Positions 1 to 8,420 of a stretch of 10,368 nt of DNA are shown here, piece after piece. Each line of letters begins with the position of its first letter. Position 1 is the first letter of the stretch. This stretch comes from Burkholderiales bacterium (lineage in GTDB: Bacteria > Pseudomonadota > Gammaproteobacteria > Burkholderiales > SG8-39), in contig JADLDQ010000379.1 in the NCBI GenBank assembly GCA_020846575.1, positions 1-10,368 of the forward strand. The letters are read 5' to 3'. A model generated the notes under the pieces. That model worked only from the letters and a program-made list of their open reading frames with translations. It was not told the origin of the DNA and searched no databases. The position numbers and the translations under genes were made by a program.

Positions 1-459
1 ACCGCACTGGCCCACGCCCTCGCCGAGACCCACCTGGCATCCGGCGAGCTGCCGGCGGCGCAGCGCGTGTACGAGAAGCTGCTCGAAGGCGCACCCGGGG
101 ATCCGATCGTCCTCAACAATCTCGCCGAAGTCCTGCACCGGCAGAAGAAGCCCGAAGCGCTCGCGCACGCCGAACGCGCCTACCAGATCGCACCCCAGGC
201 CGCGGTGACCAACGACACCCTGGGCTGGATCCTGATCCAGCAGGGCAATCTGGAGAGGGGGCTGCGCTACCTGCGCGAGGCAAGGCTGCGTGATCCCCAG
301 GACCGGAACGTCCGTTATCATCTGGCATATGCGCTCGCCAAGGCGGGTCGGGTAGCCGAAGCCCGATCCGAACTGAACTTCGCCCTCAGCGACGACCTGC
401 CCTTCGAAACCCTGGGAGACGCCCGGCGCCTGCTGGCGGAGCTCGGCCAGCTTCCATAG
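1..459 (+). CDS. prsT: PrsT-like TPR-repeat protein of the PEP-CTERM/exosortase system, C-terminal part
   Basis: The frame is open from base 1 and ends at TAG 457-459, giving the last 152 residues of a longer protein whose start lies left of the window. It reads as about four consecutive 34-residue TPR units (roughly residues 1-34, 35-67, 68-101, 102-135), with the usual small/aromatic pattern, for example the NNLAEVL, DTLGWILIQQGNLERGL and RYHLAYALAKAGR segments. The DTLGWIL...GLRYLREA...RYHLA...AEARSEL wording is what I know from the C-terminus of PrsT (PEP-CTERM system TPR-repeat lipoprotein). That large protein is encoded near exosortase and exopolysaccharide genes and is thought to act at the envelope as a scaffold. 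The PEP-CTERM gene directly downstream supports this. TPR proteins look alike, so another TPR protein remains possible; the missing N-terminus (lipobox) would settle it. Confidence 0.75.
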   Translation, partial: TALAHALAETHLASGELPAAQRVYEKLLEGAPGDPIVLNNLAEVLHRQKKPEALAHAERAYQIAPQAAVTNDTLGWILIQQGNLERGLRYLREARLRDPQDRNVRYHLAYALAKAGRVAEARSELNFALSDDLPFETLGDARRLLAELGQLP

Positions 460-492
460 GTCGAGGCGATGTCAAGTTTCTTTACACTCGAC
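460..492 (+). promoter_or_regulatory. Nested inverted repeats after the prsT stop: hairpin or activator site
   Basis: Directly after the TAG, GTCGAG (460-465) pairs with CTCGAC (487-492). Between them lies a second inverted repeat, TGTCAAG-TTT-CTTTACA (470-486), with six of seven arm positions matching. Read as RNA this is a moderate hairpin with a 4-nt bulge and no U tract, so it is a weak terminator. Read as DNA, the inner repeat is centred near 478, about 100 bp upstream of the predicted sigma-54 transcription start. That is the usual distance for a binding site of an NtrC-type enhancer-binding protein such as PrsR. The sequence cannot decide between the two readings. Confidence 0.4.
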
Positions 493-551
493 CCCTGCCC
501 GAGATGGGTACCTAGACGACAAGTTACTGATTTTAAGGTATTTACTATTTT

Positions 552-567
552 CGGCCCGCTTATTGCT
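552..567 (+). promoter_or_regulatory. Sigma-54 (RpoN) -24/-12 promoter of the PEP-CTERM gene
   Basis: CGGCCCG-CTTA-TTGCT matches the RpoN consensus TGGCACG-N4-TTGC[A/T]. The invariant GG (553-554) and GC (565-566) have exactly 10 bases between them. The -12 box is a full match and the -24 box matches at five of seven positions. Transcription should start near 577-578. PEP-CTERM genes are known in several bacteria to depend on RpoN with the PrsK/PrsR two-component system, so the site fits its downstream gene. It lies in a locally AT-richer stretch (about 470-570) unlike the surrounding GC-rich DNA. Confidence 0.75.
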
Positions 568-600
568 TGTTAGGAGCGGACGAATGCAAGCAGCCGGAGC

Positions 601-604
601 GGAG
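601..604 (+). promoter_or_regulatory. Ribosome binding site that decides the PEP-CTERM gene start
   Basis: GGAG stands six bases before ATG 611. An alternative ATG at 584 also has an AGGAG (572-576), but that motif lies at or upstream of the transcription start predicted from the sigma-54 promoter and could not be in the mRNA. Starting at 611 also gives a clean signal peptide. Confidence 0.7.
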
Positions 605-610
605 AAGATC

Positions 611-1393
611 ATGCGAATTGGCACCCTGTCGCTGACCGTGTTGACGGTGGGTTATATCCTGGGTAGCGGGCCTGTTTCCGCCGCCGTCTGGAACACCAAC
701 ACGGGCTCCAGTTGCAGTGTTTCATCGGGTACCTGCTGGGGCAACACCCGAACCTACAACGCGACCACCGGCGGAAACCCGACGCTCACGGCGAGCGCCT
801 GGTCGAGCACGGTGGGGTCCGCAAATACCACCATTCAGGACGCCTATCTCGGCGTCTACAGCGGCGGGCTCGGCGTCACCAACAGGGACTACACCAACGG
901 GGACACCAACGAGGGCAGCAGTCCCGAGCACGCGATGGACAATGAACAGCGCTTTGACAGCATCCTGTTCAATTTCACCAGCGCGGTCCAGCTCACCGGG
1001 GTGAAGATCGGCTGGTACTCGACGGACTCGGACATCTCGGTGCTGGCCTATACCGGGCCGACTGTACCCGCTCCCCTGGCGGGACTGACCTACGCACAGC
1101 TGACCTCGAACGGCTGGTCAATCGTGGGCAACTATTCTGACCTCACGACGAACGTGGAGAGATCCCTGAACAACGCCTCCACGTCCTCCAGCTACTGGTT
1201 GATCGCCGCCTACAACTCCACGTTCGGCGAGACCTGGACCACCGGCAACGACTTCGTCAAGGTCTCGTCAGTCAGCGGCGTCGTGCCCCCACCGCCTCCG
1301 CCGCCTTCGAACAACGTGCCCGAGCCCCAAACGGCGCTGCTGATGGCCATCGGACTGCTCGGGCTGTGGCGGCTGCGGGTTAGCCGCACCTGA
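611..1393 (+). CDS. Secreted PEP-CTERM surface protein (resembles XDP1-type exosortase-dependent protein)
   Basis: The protein is 260 residues. Residues 1-24 form a Sec signal peptide with likely cleavage after PVSA. The mature domain (25-223) is rich in Ser, Thr, Asn and Gly, has two nearby cysteines (35, 42) that could form a disulfide, and carries a conserved-looking core (AYLGVYSGGLGVTN, then EGSSPEHAMDN, then IGWYSTDSDISVLAYTG) that I associate with exosortase-dependent surface protein XDP1. A seven-proline linker (226-232) precedes the sorting signal: V-PEP (237-239), one hydrophobic helix and a basic tail ending RLRVSRT. By family knowledge, exosortase (XrtA/EpsH type) cleaves near the PEP motif and releases or anchors the protein at the surface or in the exopolysaccharide matrix. 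No exosortase gene is in the window. The molecular function is unknown. The start was chosen from the RBS, signal peptide and sigma-54 promoter. Confidence 0.88.
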   Translation: MRIGTLSLTVLTVGYILGSGPVSAAVWNTNTGSSCSVSSGTCWGNTRTYNATTGGNPTLTASAWSSTVGSANTTIQDAYLGVYSGGLGVTNRDYTNGDTNEGSSPEHAMDNEQRFDSILFNFTSAVQLTGVKIGWYSTDSDISVLAYTGPTVPAPLAGLTYAQLTSNGWSIVGNYSDLTTNVERSLNNASTSSSYWLIAAYNSTFGETWTTGNDFVKVSSVSGVVPPPPPPPSNNVPEPQTALLMAIGLLGLWRLRVSRT

Positions 1394-1418
1394 TCCGCCG
1401 CTCACCTGATCTGCCGCT
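1387..1418 (+). repeat. Two tandem copies of a 16-bp unit across the PEP-CTERM gene stop codon
   Basis: CACCTGATCYGCCGCT occurs twice head to tail (1387-1402, 1403-1418) with one mismatch. The first copy contains the TGA stop (1391-1393). The first bases of a third unit (CACC) lead into the adjacent terminator stem. It looks like a small local duplication. Confidence 0.8.
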
Positions 1419-1455
1419 CACCGGCCGGCGCCCCACATCGGAGCGCCGGCCGGTG
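1419..1455. terminator. Strong 13-bp inverted repeat between convergent PEP-CTERM gene and argJ
   Basis: CACCGGCCGGCGC (1419-1431) is the exact reverse complement of GCGCCGGCCGGTG (1443-1455), with an 11-base loop. It lies 26 bp after the PEP-CTERM stop and 56 bp after the argJ stop on the other strand. That position suits a bidirectional terminator. Neither side has a proper T tract (the plus strand continues CTGGTTCTCC), so it may slow polymerase or protect 3' ends rather than act as a textbook intrinsic terminator. The rest of 1394-1510 shows nothing else I can name. Confidence 0.65.
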
Positions 1456-1510
1456 CTGGTTCTCCCCTGGAACTCCCCGACTTTCGCCCCGAGTCTTGCA
1501 CGCGGCCGGC

Positions 1511-2740
1511 CTAAGTCCGGTACTCCGCGTTGATCTTCACGTAGTCGTAGGAAAAATCGCAGGTCCACACCGTGGATCGCGCGGTCCCGCGGCCCAGATC
1601 CACGCCAATGTCGATTTCCGCGGGTTTGGTCATCCGGGCGCCGTCCTGCTCGCGGTAGGAGACGGCGCGGCCGCCACGCTCCAGCACCAGCACGTCCCCC
1701 AGCCACAGGTTCACCCGGGAGATATCGAGGTCGACGATCCCCGCGTTGCCGATCGCCATAACGAGGCGTCCCAGATTCGGGTCGGAGGCGAAAAGCGCGG
1801 TCTTCACCAGGGGCGAATTCGCGATGCGCCGCGCCACCGCCAGCGCCTCCGCCTCTCCCGCCGCCCCGCCCACCTCGATGGTGATGAACTTGGTCGCGCC
1901 CTCGCCGTCCCGGGCGATCGCCTGCGCGAGCGGCACCGCGACCCGGACCACGGCATCCCTCAGCTCGGCGTAGCGCGGGTCGTCCTTCGAGTCGATGACG
2001 GGCATGCGCGCCCGCCCGCTCGCCGCCAGGACGAAGGAATCGTTGGTGGAGGTGTCGCCGTCCACAGTGACGCGGTTGAAGGAGAGTTCGGCCACCTCCT
2101 TCACCATGGTCGAGAGCGCCCCGCGCGCCACCACAGCGTCGGTGGCGACGAAGGTGAGCATGGTCGCCATGTCGGGAGCGAGCATCCCCACGCCCTTGGC
2201 GATACCGGTGACGGTCACCGGGACGCCGCCGGCCTCGGCGGCCACCGACGCACCCTTGGGTACGGTGTCGGTGGTCATGATGGCCTCGGCCGCGCCGCGC
2301 CAGTTCGACGCAGCCAGCGCGGATACGCAAGCGGGCAGTGCCGACTCGATGCGCTCCACCGGCAGCGGCTCCAGGATCACGCCGGTGGAGAACGGCAACA
2401 CCGCGTTCGCGGCAACCCCCAGTTCCCGCGCCGCCGCCGCGCAGGCCCTGCGTGCGGCCTCGAGCCCGGCTTCGCCGGTGCCGCAGTTCGCATTCCCGGC
2501 ATTGACGACGAGCGCCCGGATCGGTACGCCTGCGGCAAGCCTCTCCCGGCAGATCTGGACCGGCGCTGCCGCGAAGCTGTTCTGCGTGAACACGCCCGCA
2601 ACCTCGGTGCCCTCGACGACTCGCATCAGCATCAGGTCGTTACCCGGCGCCCTGCGGATGCCGGCGCGCGCGCATCCCAGCTCGACGCCGGCAACCGGCC
2701 GCAGCGACGCGGGATCGGGGGGAGCGAGGTTTACCGCCAT
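1511..2740 (-). CDS. argJ: Glutamate N-acetyltransferase (ornithine acetyltransferase), ArgJ
   Basis: This cytoplasmic enzyme of the arginine pathway moves the acetyl group from N-acetylornithine to glutamate; some members also use acetyl-CoA (N-acetylglutamate synthase activity). The 409-residue length is normal. Family signatures are present: GVFTQNSFAAAPV (49-61), NAGNANCGTG (80-89), TTDTVPK (156-162) and KGVGMLAPDMATML (182-195). ArgJ cuts itself between the Ala and Thr of the MATML motif, here A192-T193, giving alpha and beta chains with T193 as the nucleophile. The frame is open upstream to 2926, but that part overlaps secA and is unlike ArgJ. ATG 2740 gives the family's N-terminus (MAVNL...PVAGVELG). 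No strong Shine-Dalgarno is visible. It starts 22 bp after the secA stop, so it is probably co-transcribed or translationally coupled with secA. Confidence 0.97.
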   Translation of the reverse strand: MAVNLAPPDPASLRPVAGVELGCARAGIRRAPGNDLMLMRVVEGTEVAGVFTQNSFAAAPVQICRERLAAGVPIRALVVNAGNANCGTGEAGLEAARRACAAAARELGVAANAVLPFSTGVILEPLPVERIESALPACVSALAASNWRGAAEAIMTTDTVPKGASVAAEAGGVPVTVTGIAKGVGMLAPDMATMLTFVATDAVVARGALSTMVKEVAELSFNRVTVDGDTSTNDSFVLAASGRARMPVIDSKDDPRYAELRDAVVRVAVPLAQAIARDGEGATKFITIEVGGAAGEAEALAVARRIANSPLVKTALFASDPNLGRLVMAIGNAGIVDLDISRVNLWLGDVLVLERGGRAVSYREQDGARMTKPAEIDIGVDLGRGTARSTVWTCDFSYDYVKINAEYRT

Positions 2741-2762
2741 CGGCTGCCGTACCTGCGGCGGT

Positions 2763-5522
<2,760 letters not shown>

Positions 5523-5565
5523 GGCACGTGAAATCCTGGGGATAGGCGCGAAACGGAAAGCGCGA

Positions 5566-5574
5566 ATTCTAGCA
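5566..5574 (-). promoter_or_regulatory. Candidate extended -10 promoter for secA
   Basis: On the minus strand the sequence reads TGC-TAGAAT, an extended -10 (TGn) with a five-of-six match to TATAAT, ending 43 bp upstream of the secA TTG codon. Transcription would start near 5559 with a leader of about 37 nt. No convincing -35 box sits at 17 bp; extended -10 promoters can do without one. This would make secA-argJ separable from the M23 gene upstream. Confidence 0.5.
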
Positions 5575-5597
5575 CGGCGGGCCAGCGCCTCCCGCCG
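5575..5597. repeat. 7-bp perfect inverted repeat abutting the secA promoter
   Basis: CGGCGGG (5575-5581) and CCCGCCG (5591-5597) are exact reverse complements around a 9-base loop. They lie in the 117-bp gap between the M23 stop and secA, directly upstream of the extended -10 motif. It may be a weak terminator for the M23 transcript, though no T run follows apart from the promoter itself, or a protein-binding site over the -35 region. Confidence 0.5.
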
Positions 5598-5639
5598 GAC
5601 ACGCGAGTCCGCCCGAGCGGGTAGAAGAACCGCGCCGGA

Positions 5640-6563
5640 CTAGCGCGCGGAGGCGCGCAGGAACCGGGTGGGGTCCTGCGCACTCCCCCGGTACCTGACC
5701 TCGAAGTGCAGGTGCGGCCCGGTGGCGCGGCCCGAGGCGCCCACCTCGGCGATCTTGCGCCCGCGCTGCACCACTTCGCCCTGCCTCGCGAGCACGCGAG
5801 AGGCGTGTGCGTAGCGGGTGATGAAGCCATTGCCGTGGTCGATCTCCACCATGTTGCCGTACTGCGGATGGGTTCCGGCGAACGCGACCAGGCCGCCCGC
5901 CGCCGCGAAAATCGGCGTGCCGATGTCGGCGATGAAATCCACGCCCTCGTGCAACGCGTTCTGGCCGGTGAACGGGTCGATGCGCCAGCCGAAACTCGAC
6001 GCGTTCCAGTTCCCCTCGACCGGCATCACCGTGGGCAACAGGCTGCTCTTGATGCGAGCGTCGAACAGCGTGTTCTCAAGGATGCCGAGCTGGTCGTTAC
6101 GGTTCTCCATCTTCGCGTAGAGCACATCGAGCGCGCGGCTCAGGGCGTTCATGCTCATGCTCTGCGGCGGCAGCGACGCGGAGAGCGCCCCGCCGCGGCC
6201 CGGATTCTCGGTGAAGCGGAACTCGCTCGCCTTCAAGCCCGCCAGCGAGGACACCCGCTCACCGAGCGCGTCCAGCCGCGTCAACTGCGCCTGCAGCTGG
6301 CCCAGCCGCATCGCCAGGGCATCCAGGTTCTGGCGCAGGAACGTGTCGTTGCGCTCCTGCTCGCGCGCCTGTACCGAGACGATCAGGGAATCCACTTCGG
6401 GCAGCTTCAGGGCCGCCGCGTAGCGCACCGTCAGGAACGAAAGCGTCCAGGAGGCCGCGAGGATCGCGCACAGCAGCCCCAGGAAAGCCAGCGCCAGATG
6501 CCCCGTACCCAGGTGCAAGGGGCGCGCAGGCGCCAGCCTGTTGGAAACCAGAATAATATGCAC
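5640..6563 (-). CDS. Membrane-anchored M23 family (LytM-type) peptidoglycan endopeptidase
   Basis: The 307 residues comprise a short cytoplasmic N-terminus, one membrane helix (about 21-47), a periplasmic coiled-coil region (about 58-112), a linker and a C-terminal LytM/M23 domain (about 185-305). The zinc and catalytic residues are all present: H205 and D209 in the HxxxD motif (LHEGVDF), H253 in RYAH, H284 and H286 in HLHFEV. It should therefore be an active metallopeptidase that cuts peptidoglycan cross-links, not a degenerate EnvC/NlpD-type activator. The start is GTG at 6561-6563 with a GGGGGA seven bases upstream; the MHIILVS N-terminus resembles the family's. M23 genes in this place, between dciA and secA, are standard in Pseudomonas and betaproteobacteria. 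Only 26 bp separate it from the divergent dciA-like start. The specific bond cleaved cannot be told. Confidence 0.93.
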   Translation of the reverse strand: MHIILVSNRLAPARPLHLGTGHLALAFLGLLCAILAASWTLSFLTVRYAAALKLPEVDSLIVSVQAREQERNDTFLRQNLDALAMRLGQLQAQLTRLDALGERVSSLAGLKASEFRFTENPGRGGALSASLPPQSMSMNALSRALDVLYAKMENRNDQLGILENTLFDARIKSSLLPTVMPVEGNWNASSFGWRIDPFTGQNALHEGVDFIADIGTPIFAAAGGLVAFAGTHPQYGNMVEIDHGNGFITRYAHASRVLARQGEVVQRGRKIAEVGASGRATGPHLHFEVRYRGSAQDPTRFLRASAR

Positions 6564-6589
6564 GTCCCGTCCCCCGAGGTCTGTCGTCC

Positions 6590-7033
6590 ATGCATTCCCG
6601 GCGAACTGCTGCCGATTTCCTCAAGCAGGCCGACCAGGCCGCTGCCCTGCTGCCCAAGGCTGTACGAATTCTCGAACTGCGCGAAGCCCTGCTCGATGCG
6701 CTGCCGCAGAGTCTTGCGCGATCCTGCTCGATCGCGAACGTGAAGCAGGGAAAGGTCGTTATCTTTGCCGTCAACAGCGCGAGCGCCGCGAAGCTGAAAC
6801 TGATGGCCCCGCTGCTGTGCCAGCGGCTGTCGCGACCCGGGCGAGAGGTTACCTCCGTCATCATTCATGCGCAACCCCCGGCGCCATGTACCGGTGTCGG
6901 TCCAAAGCAGGCATGGATCGGCGAGGGAGGCGCCAACGCATTGAACGCGCTTGGAGAATCGCTTCCTGAATCCAGTCTGAAGTCGATCGTGCAAGCGCTC
7001 GCGGCGCGCGCGCGGACCACGGGATCGCGCTGA
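6590..7033 (+). CDS. dciA: DciA-like (DUF721) replicative helicase loader
   Basis: The 147-residue cytoplasmic protein has no signal or membrane segment. The first about 95 residues fit the DUF721/DciA domain: an N-terminal helix region (LPKAVRILELREALLDALPQ), then a strand with GKVVIFAVNSASAAKLKLMAPLL, then LSRPGREVTSVIIHAQPP, the closing strand of the KH-like fold. The C-terminal about 50 residues are Ala/Ser-rich and variable, as in the family. DciA is the ancestral loader or partner of DnaB in bacteria lacking DnaC/DnaI. The location between lpxC and the M23 peptidase, and the opposite orientation, match the locus in Pseudomonas. ATG 6590 has only a GAGG 11 bases upstream, a weak site. 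It faces the M23 gene head to head across 26 bp, so its promoter must lie at least partly inside the M23 coding sequence. Confidence 0.87.
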   Translation: MHSRRTAADFLKQADQAAALLPKAVRILELREALLDALPQSLARSCSIANVKQGKVVIFAVNSASAAKLKLMAPLLCQRLSRPGREVTSVIIHAQPPAPCTGVGPKQAWIGEGGANALNALGESLPESSLKSIVQALAARARTTGSR

Positions 7034-7041
7034 GCGCCGCC

Positions 7042-7311
7042 CGCCCGATTCGCGGCAAGTCGCAGGGTCGTGGCAAGTCGCAGGGTCGCTGCAGATCGCA
7101 GAGTGGTATCGGCTCGCGGAGTCGCGGCGGCTCGCAGAGTCACAGCGGGTCGCGGAGTCGCGGCGGGTCGCAGAGGCACAGCGGCTCGCAGAGTCGCAGC
7201 CGCTCGCAGAGTCGCAGCCGCTCGCAGAGTCGCGGCGGCCCGCAGAAATTCGGCGGGATGGCGAATCTCGGCGGGACGCAGAGGCGCGGCGGGTCGACGC
7301 GGCGCTGCGGG
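7042..7311. repeat. Degenerate 18-bp tandem repeat (minisatellite) filling the dciA-lpxC gap
   Basis: There are fourteen recognisable 18-bp units in fixed register from 7060 to 7311, plus a poorer one at 7042-7059. The best unit is TCGCAGAGTCGCAGCCGC: 7186-7203 and 7204-7221 are identical and 7222-7239 differs at two positions. Units decay outward; the last ones keep mainly a GGCGGG end. The array ends exactly at the lpxC stop codon (7312-7314, other strand) and begins within 10 bp of the dciA stop. Because 18 is a multiple of three, all frames keep a hexapeptide period: RRVAAA on plus in the dciA frame, (A/P)AATLR on minus in the lpxC frame. No spacers exist, so this is not a CRISPR array. 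The gap has no other terminator, so the array also covers the meeting point of convergent transcription. Confidence 0.9.
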
Positions 7312-8229
7312 CTACGCTGCCGGCTGCGCGAAAAGCCTCACCAGCCCGGCCGGCGCGTCCTCGCCGCGCGCGTAGGTGACCATCTCCCAGGCATCGCGCT
7401 GCGCGAGCACCTCGCGCACCAGGCGGTTGTTCAGGGCGTGGCCCGACTTGTGCGCCGCGAACGCGCCGACAATCGGGTGGCCGATGAGGTAAAGATCGCC
7501 GATGGCATCCAGCAGTTTGTGGCGCACGAACTCGTCCGCGTAGCGCAGGCCGTCGGCGTTGAGCACGCGGTACTCGTCCATCACGACGGCGTTGTCGAGG
7601 CTTCCGCCCAACGCCAACCCGGCCGAGCGCAGTTCGTCCACGTCCTGCATGAAGCCGAAAGTTCGCGCGCGCGCGATTTCCTTCACGTAGGAAGTCGCCG
7701 CGAAATCGACGCTCACGGACTGCGCCGAGCGCTCCAGCACCGGATGGTCGAACCGGATCGAGAACGAAAGGCGGAAACCCTCGAAGGGTTCCAGCTTCGC
7801 CCACTTATCGCCGTCGCGCACCTCGACTGCGCGGCGTATCCTGAGGAAACGCTTCGGCGCCGGCTGCTCCTCGATGCCTGCGGACTGGAGCAGGAACACG
7901 AAGGGTCCGGCCGAACCGTCCATGATGGGGACTTCCGGACCGTTCAGATCCACGTACGCGTTGTCCACGCCCAGCCCGGCGAACGCCGACATCAGGTGCT
8001 CGACGGTCGCGACGCGCGCGCCGTCTTCTTCAAGGGTGCTGCACAGCCTCGCGTCCGCCACGCGCTCGGCCCGGGCGCGGATGTCCACGGGCCTGGGCAG
8101 ATCCACGCGCCGGAACACGATGCCGGAGTCGGGCTGCGCCGGGCGCAGGGCGATCGCCACCTTCTCGCCGGAATGCAGGCCGACGCCGGTCGCGCGAACG
8201 GTGGTCTTCAGGGTGCGTTGATCGAGCAC
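7312..8229 (-). CDS. lpxC: UDP-3-O-acyl-N-acetylglucosamine deacetylase LpxC
   Basis: LpxC carries out the committed step of lipid A synthesis: zinc-dependent removal of the acetyl group from UDP-3-O-acyl-GlcNAc in the cytoplasm. The 305 residues equal the E. coli length. Zinc ligands are H78 (VEHLMSAF), H237 and D241 (VRHKLLDAIGD); catalytic E77 and H264 (KSGHALN) are present. The N-terminus QRTLKTTVRATGVGLHSG is typical. The start is GTG at 8227-8229: the family begins two or three residues before QRTLK, and the longer open frame (to 8340) adds an unrelated Pro/Arg-rich stretch. No good Shine-Dalgarno is seen. The C-terminus ends in small nonpolar residues (FAQPAA). E. coli LpxC is degraded by FtsH through a nonpolar C-terminus, and whether that applies here is open. 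The stop TAG touches the 18-bp repeat array. Confidence 0.97.
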   Translation of the reverse strand: MLDQRTLKTTVRATGVGLHSGEKVAIALRPAQPDSGIVFRRVDLPRPVDIRARAERVADARLCSTLEEDGARVATVEHLMSAFAGLGVDNAYVDLNGPEVPIMDGSAGPFVFLLQSAGIEEQPAPKRFLRIRRAVEVRDGDKWAKLEPFEGFRLSFSIRFDHPVLERSAQSVSVDFAATSYVKEIARARTFGFMQDVDELRSAGLALGGSLDNAVVMDEYRVLNADGLRYADEFVRHKLLDAIGDLYLIGHPIVGAFAAHKSGHALNNRLVREVLAQRDAWEMVTYARGEDAPAGLVRLFAQPAA

Positions 8230-8260
8230 GGCGCGGGGGCGGGTTTCAGGCGGTGATCGC

Positions 8261-8283
8261 CCGATGGGGATCGGATAGTAGCA
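8261..8283 (-). promoter_or_regulatory. Candidate lpxC promoter with adjacent palindrome
   Basis: On the minus strand TGC-TACTAT (8283-8275) is an extended -10 motif with a four-of-six core, 45 bp before the lpxC GTG. Immediately downstream lies CCGAT-CCCC-ATCGG (8274-8261), a perfect 5-bp inverted repeat covering the predicted start of transcription. It could be an operator or a 5'-leader hairpin. The same TGC extension is found before secA. There is no clear -35 box. Confidence 0.3.
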
Positions 8284-8361
8284 TCGGGAGGGTCCCGCTC
8301 CCAGCCGGGATTGCGCCGGCGCGCCCGGGCGAGGATGCACGTCGAGCGCGCGTGCGGCGCT

Positions 8362-8384
8362 CCGGCCGGCAGGTTATCGGCCGG
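8362..8384. repeat. Inverted repeat in the ftsZ-lpxC gap
   Basis: CCGGCC (8362-8367) and GGCCGG (8379-8384) flank an 11-base loop, 36 bp after the ftsZ stop. No T run follows on either strand, so any terminator role is uncertain. The remainder of the 191-bp gap (8230-8420) holds only the putative lpxC promoter. Confidence 0.3.
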
Positions 8385-8420
8385 TGAGGCCCGGGCGGCA
8401 GTCATCGCGACGGACAGCTT

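Noticed and set aside
563..610. Earlier starts (TTG 563, ATG 584) for the PEP-CTERM protein
   Set aside because: TTG 563 overlaps the sigma-54 -12 box. ATG 584 relies on an RBS at or before the predicted transcription start and adds a polar stretch ahead of a good signal peptide.
7042..7311. Could the repeat be a CRISPR array or origin iterons?
   Set aside because: Units are contiguous with no spacers and no cas genes. No DnaA-box-like or AT-rich element is seen.
7070..7375. Plus-strand open frame with RRVAAA repeats downstream of dciA
   Set aside because: It is the same repeat array in the dciA frame, behind a TGA stop, with no RBS, and it overlaps lpxC. A former DciA extension cannot be excluded but is not supported.
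6431..7804. A 457-codon minus-strand open frame with RRDSAS repeats spanning the M23 start, dciA and lpxC
   Set aside because: It overlaps three better-supported genes. The Ser/Arg repeats are only the 18-bp array read in another frame.
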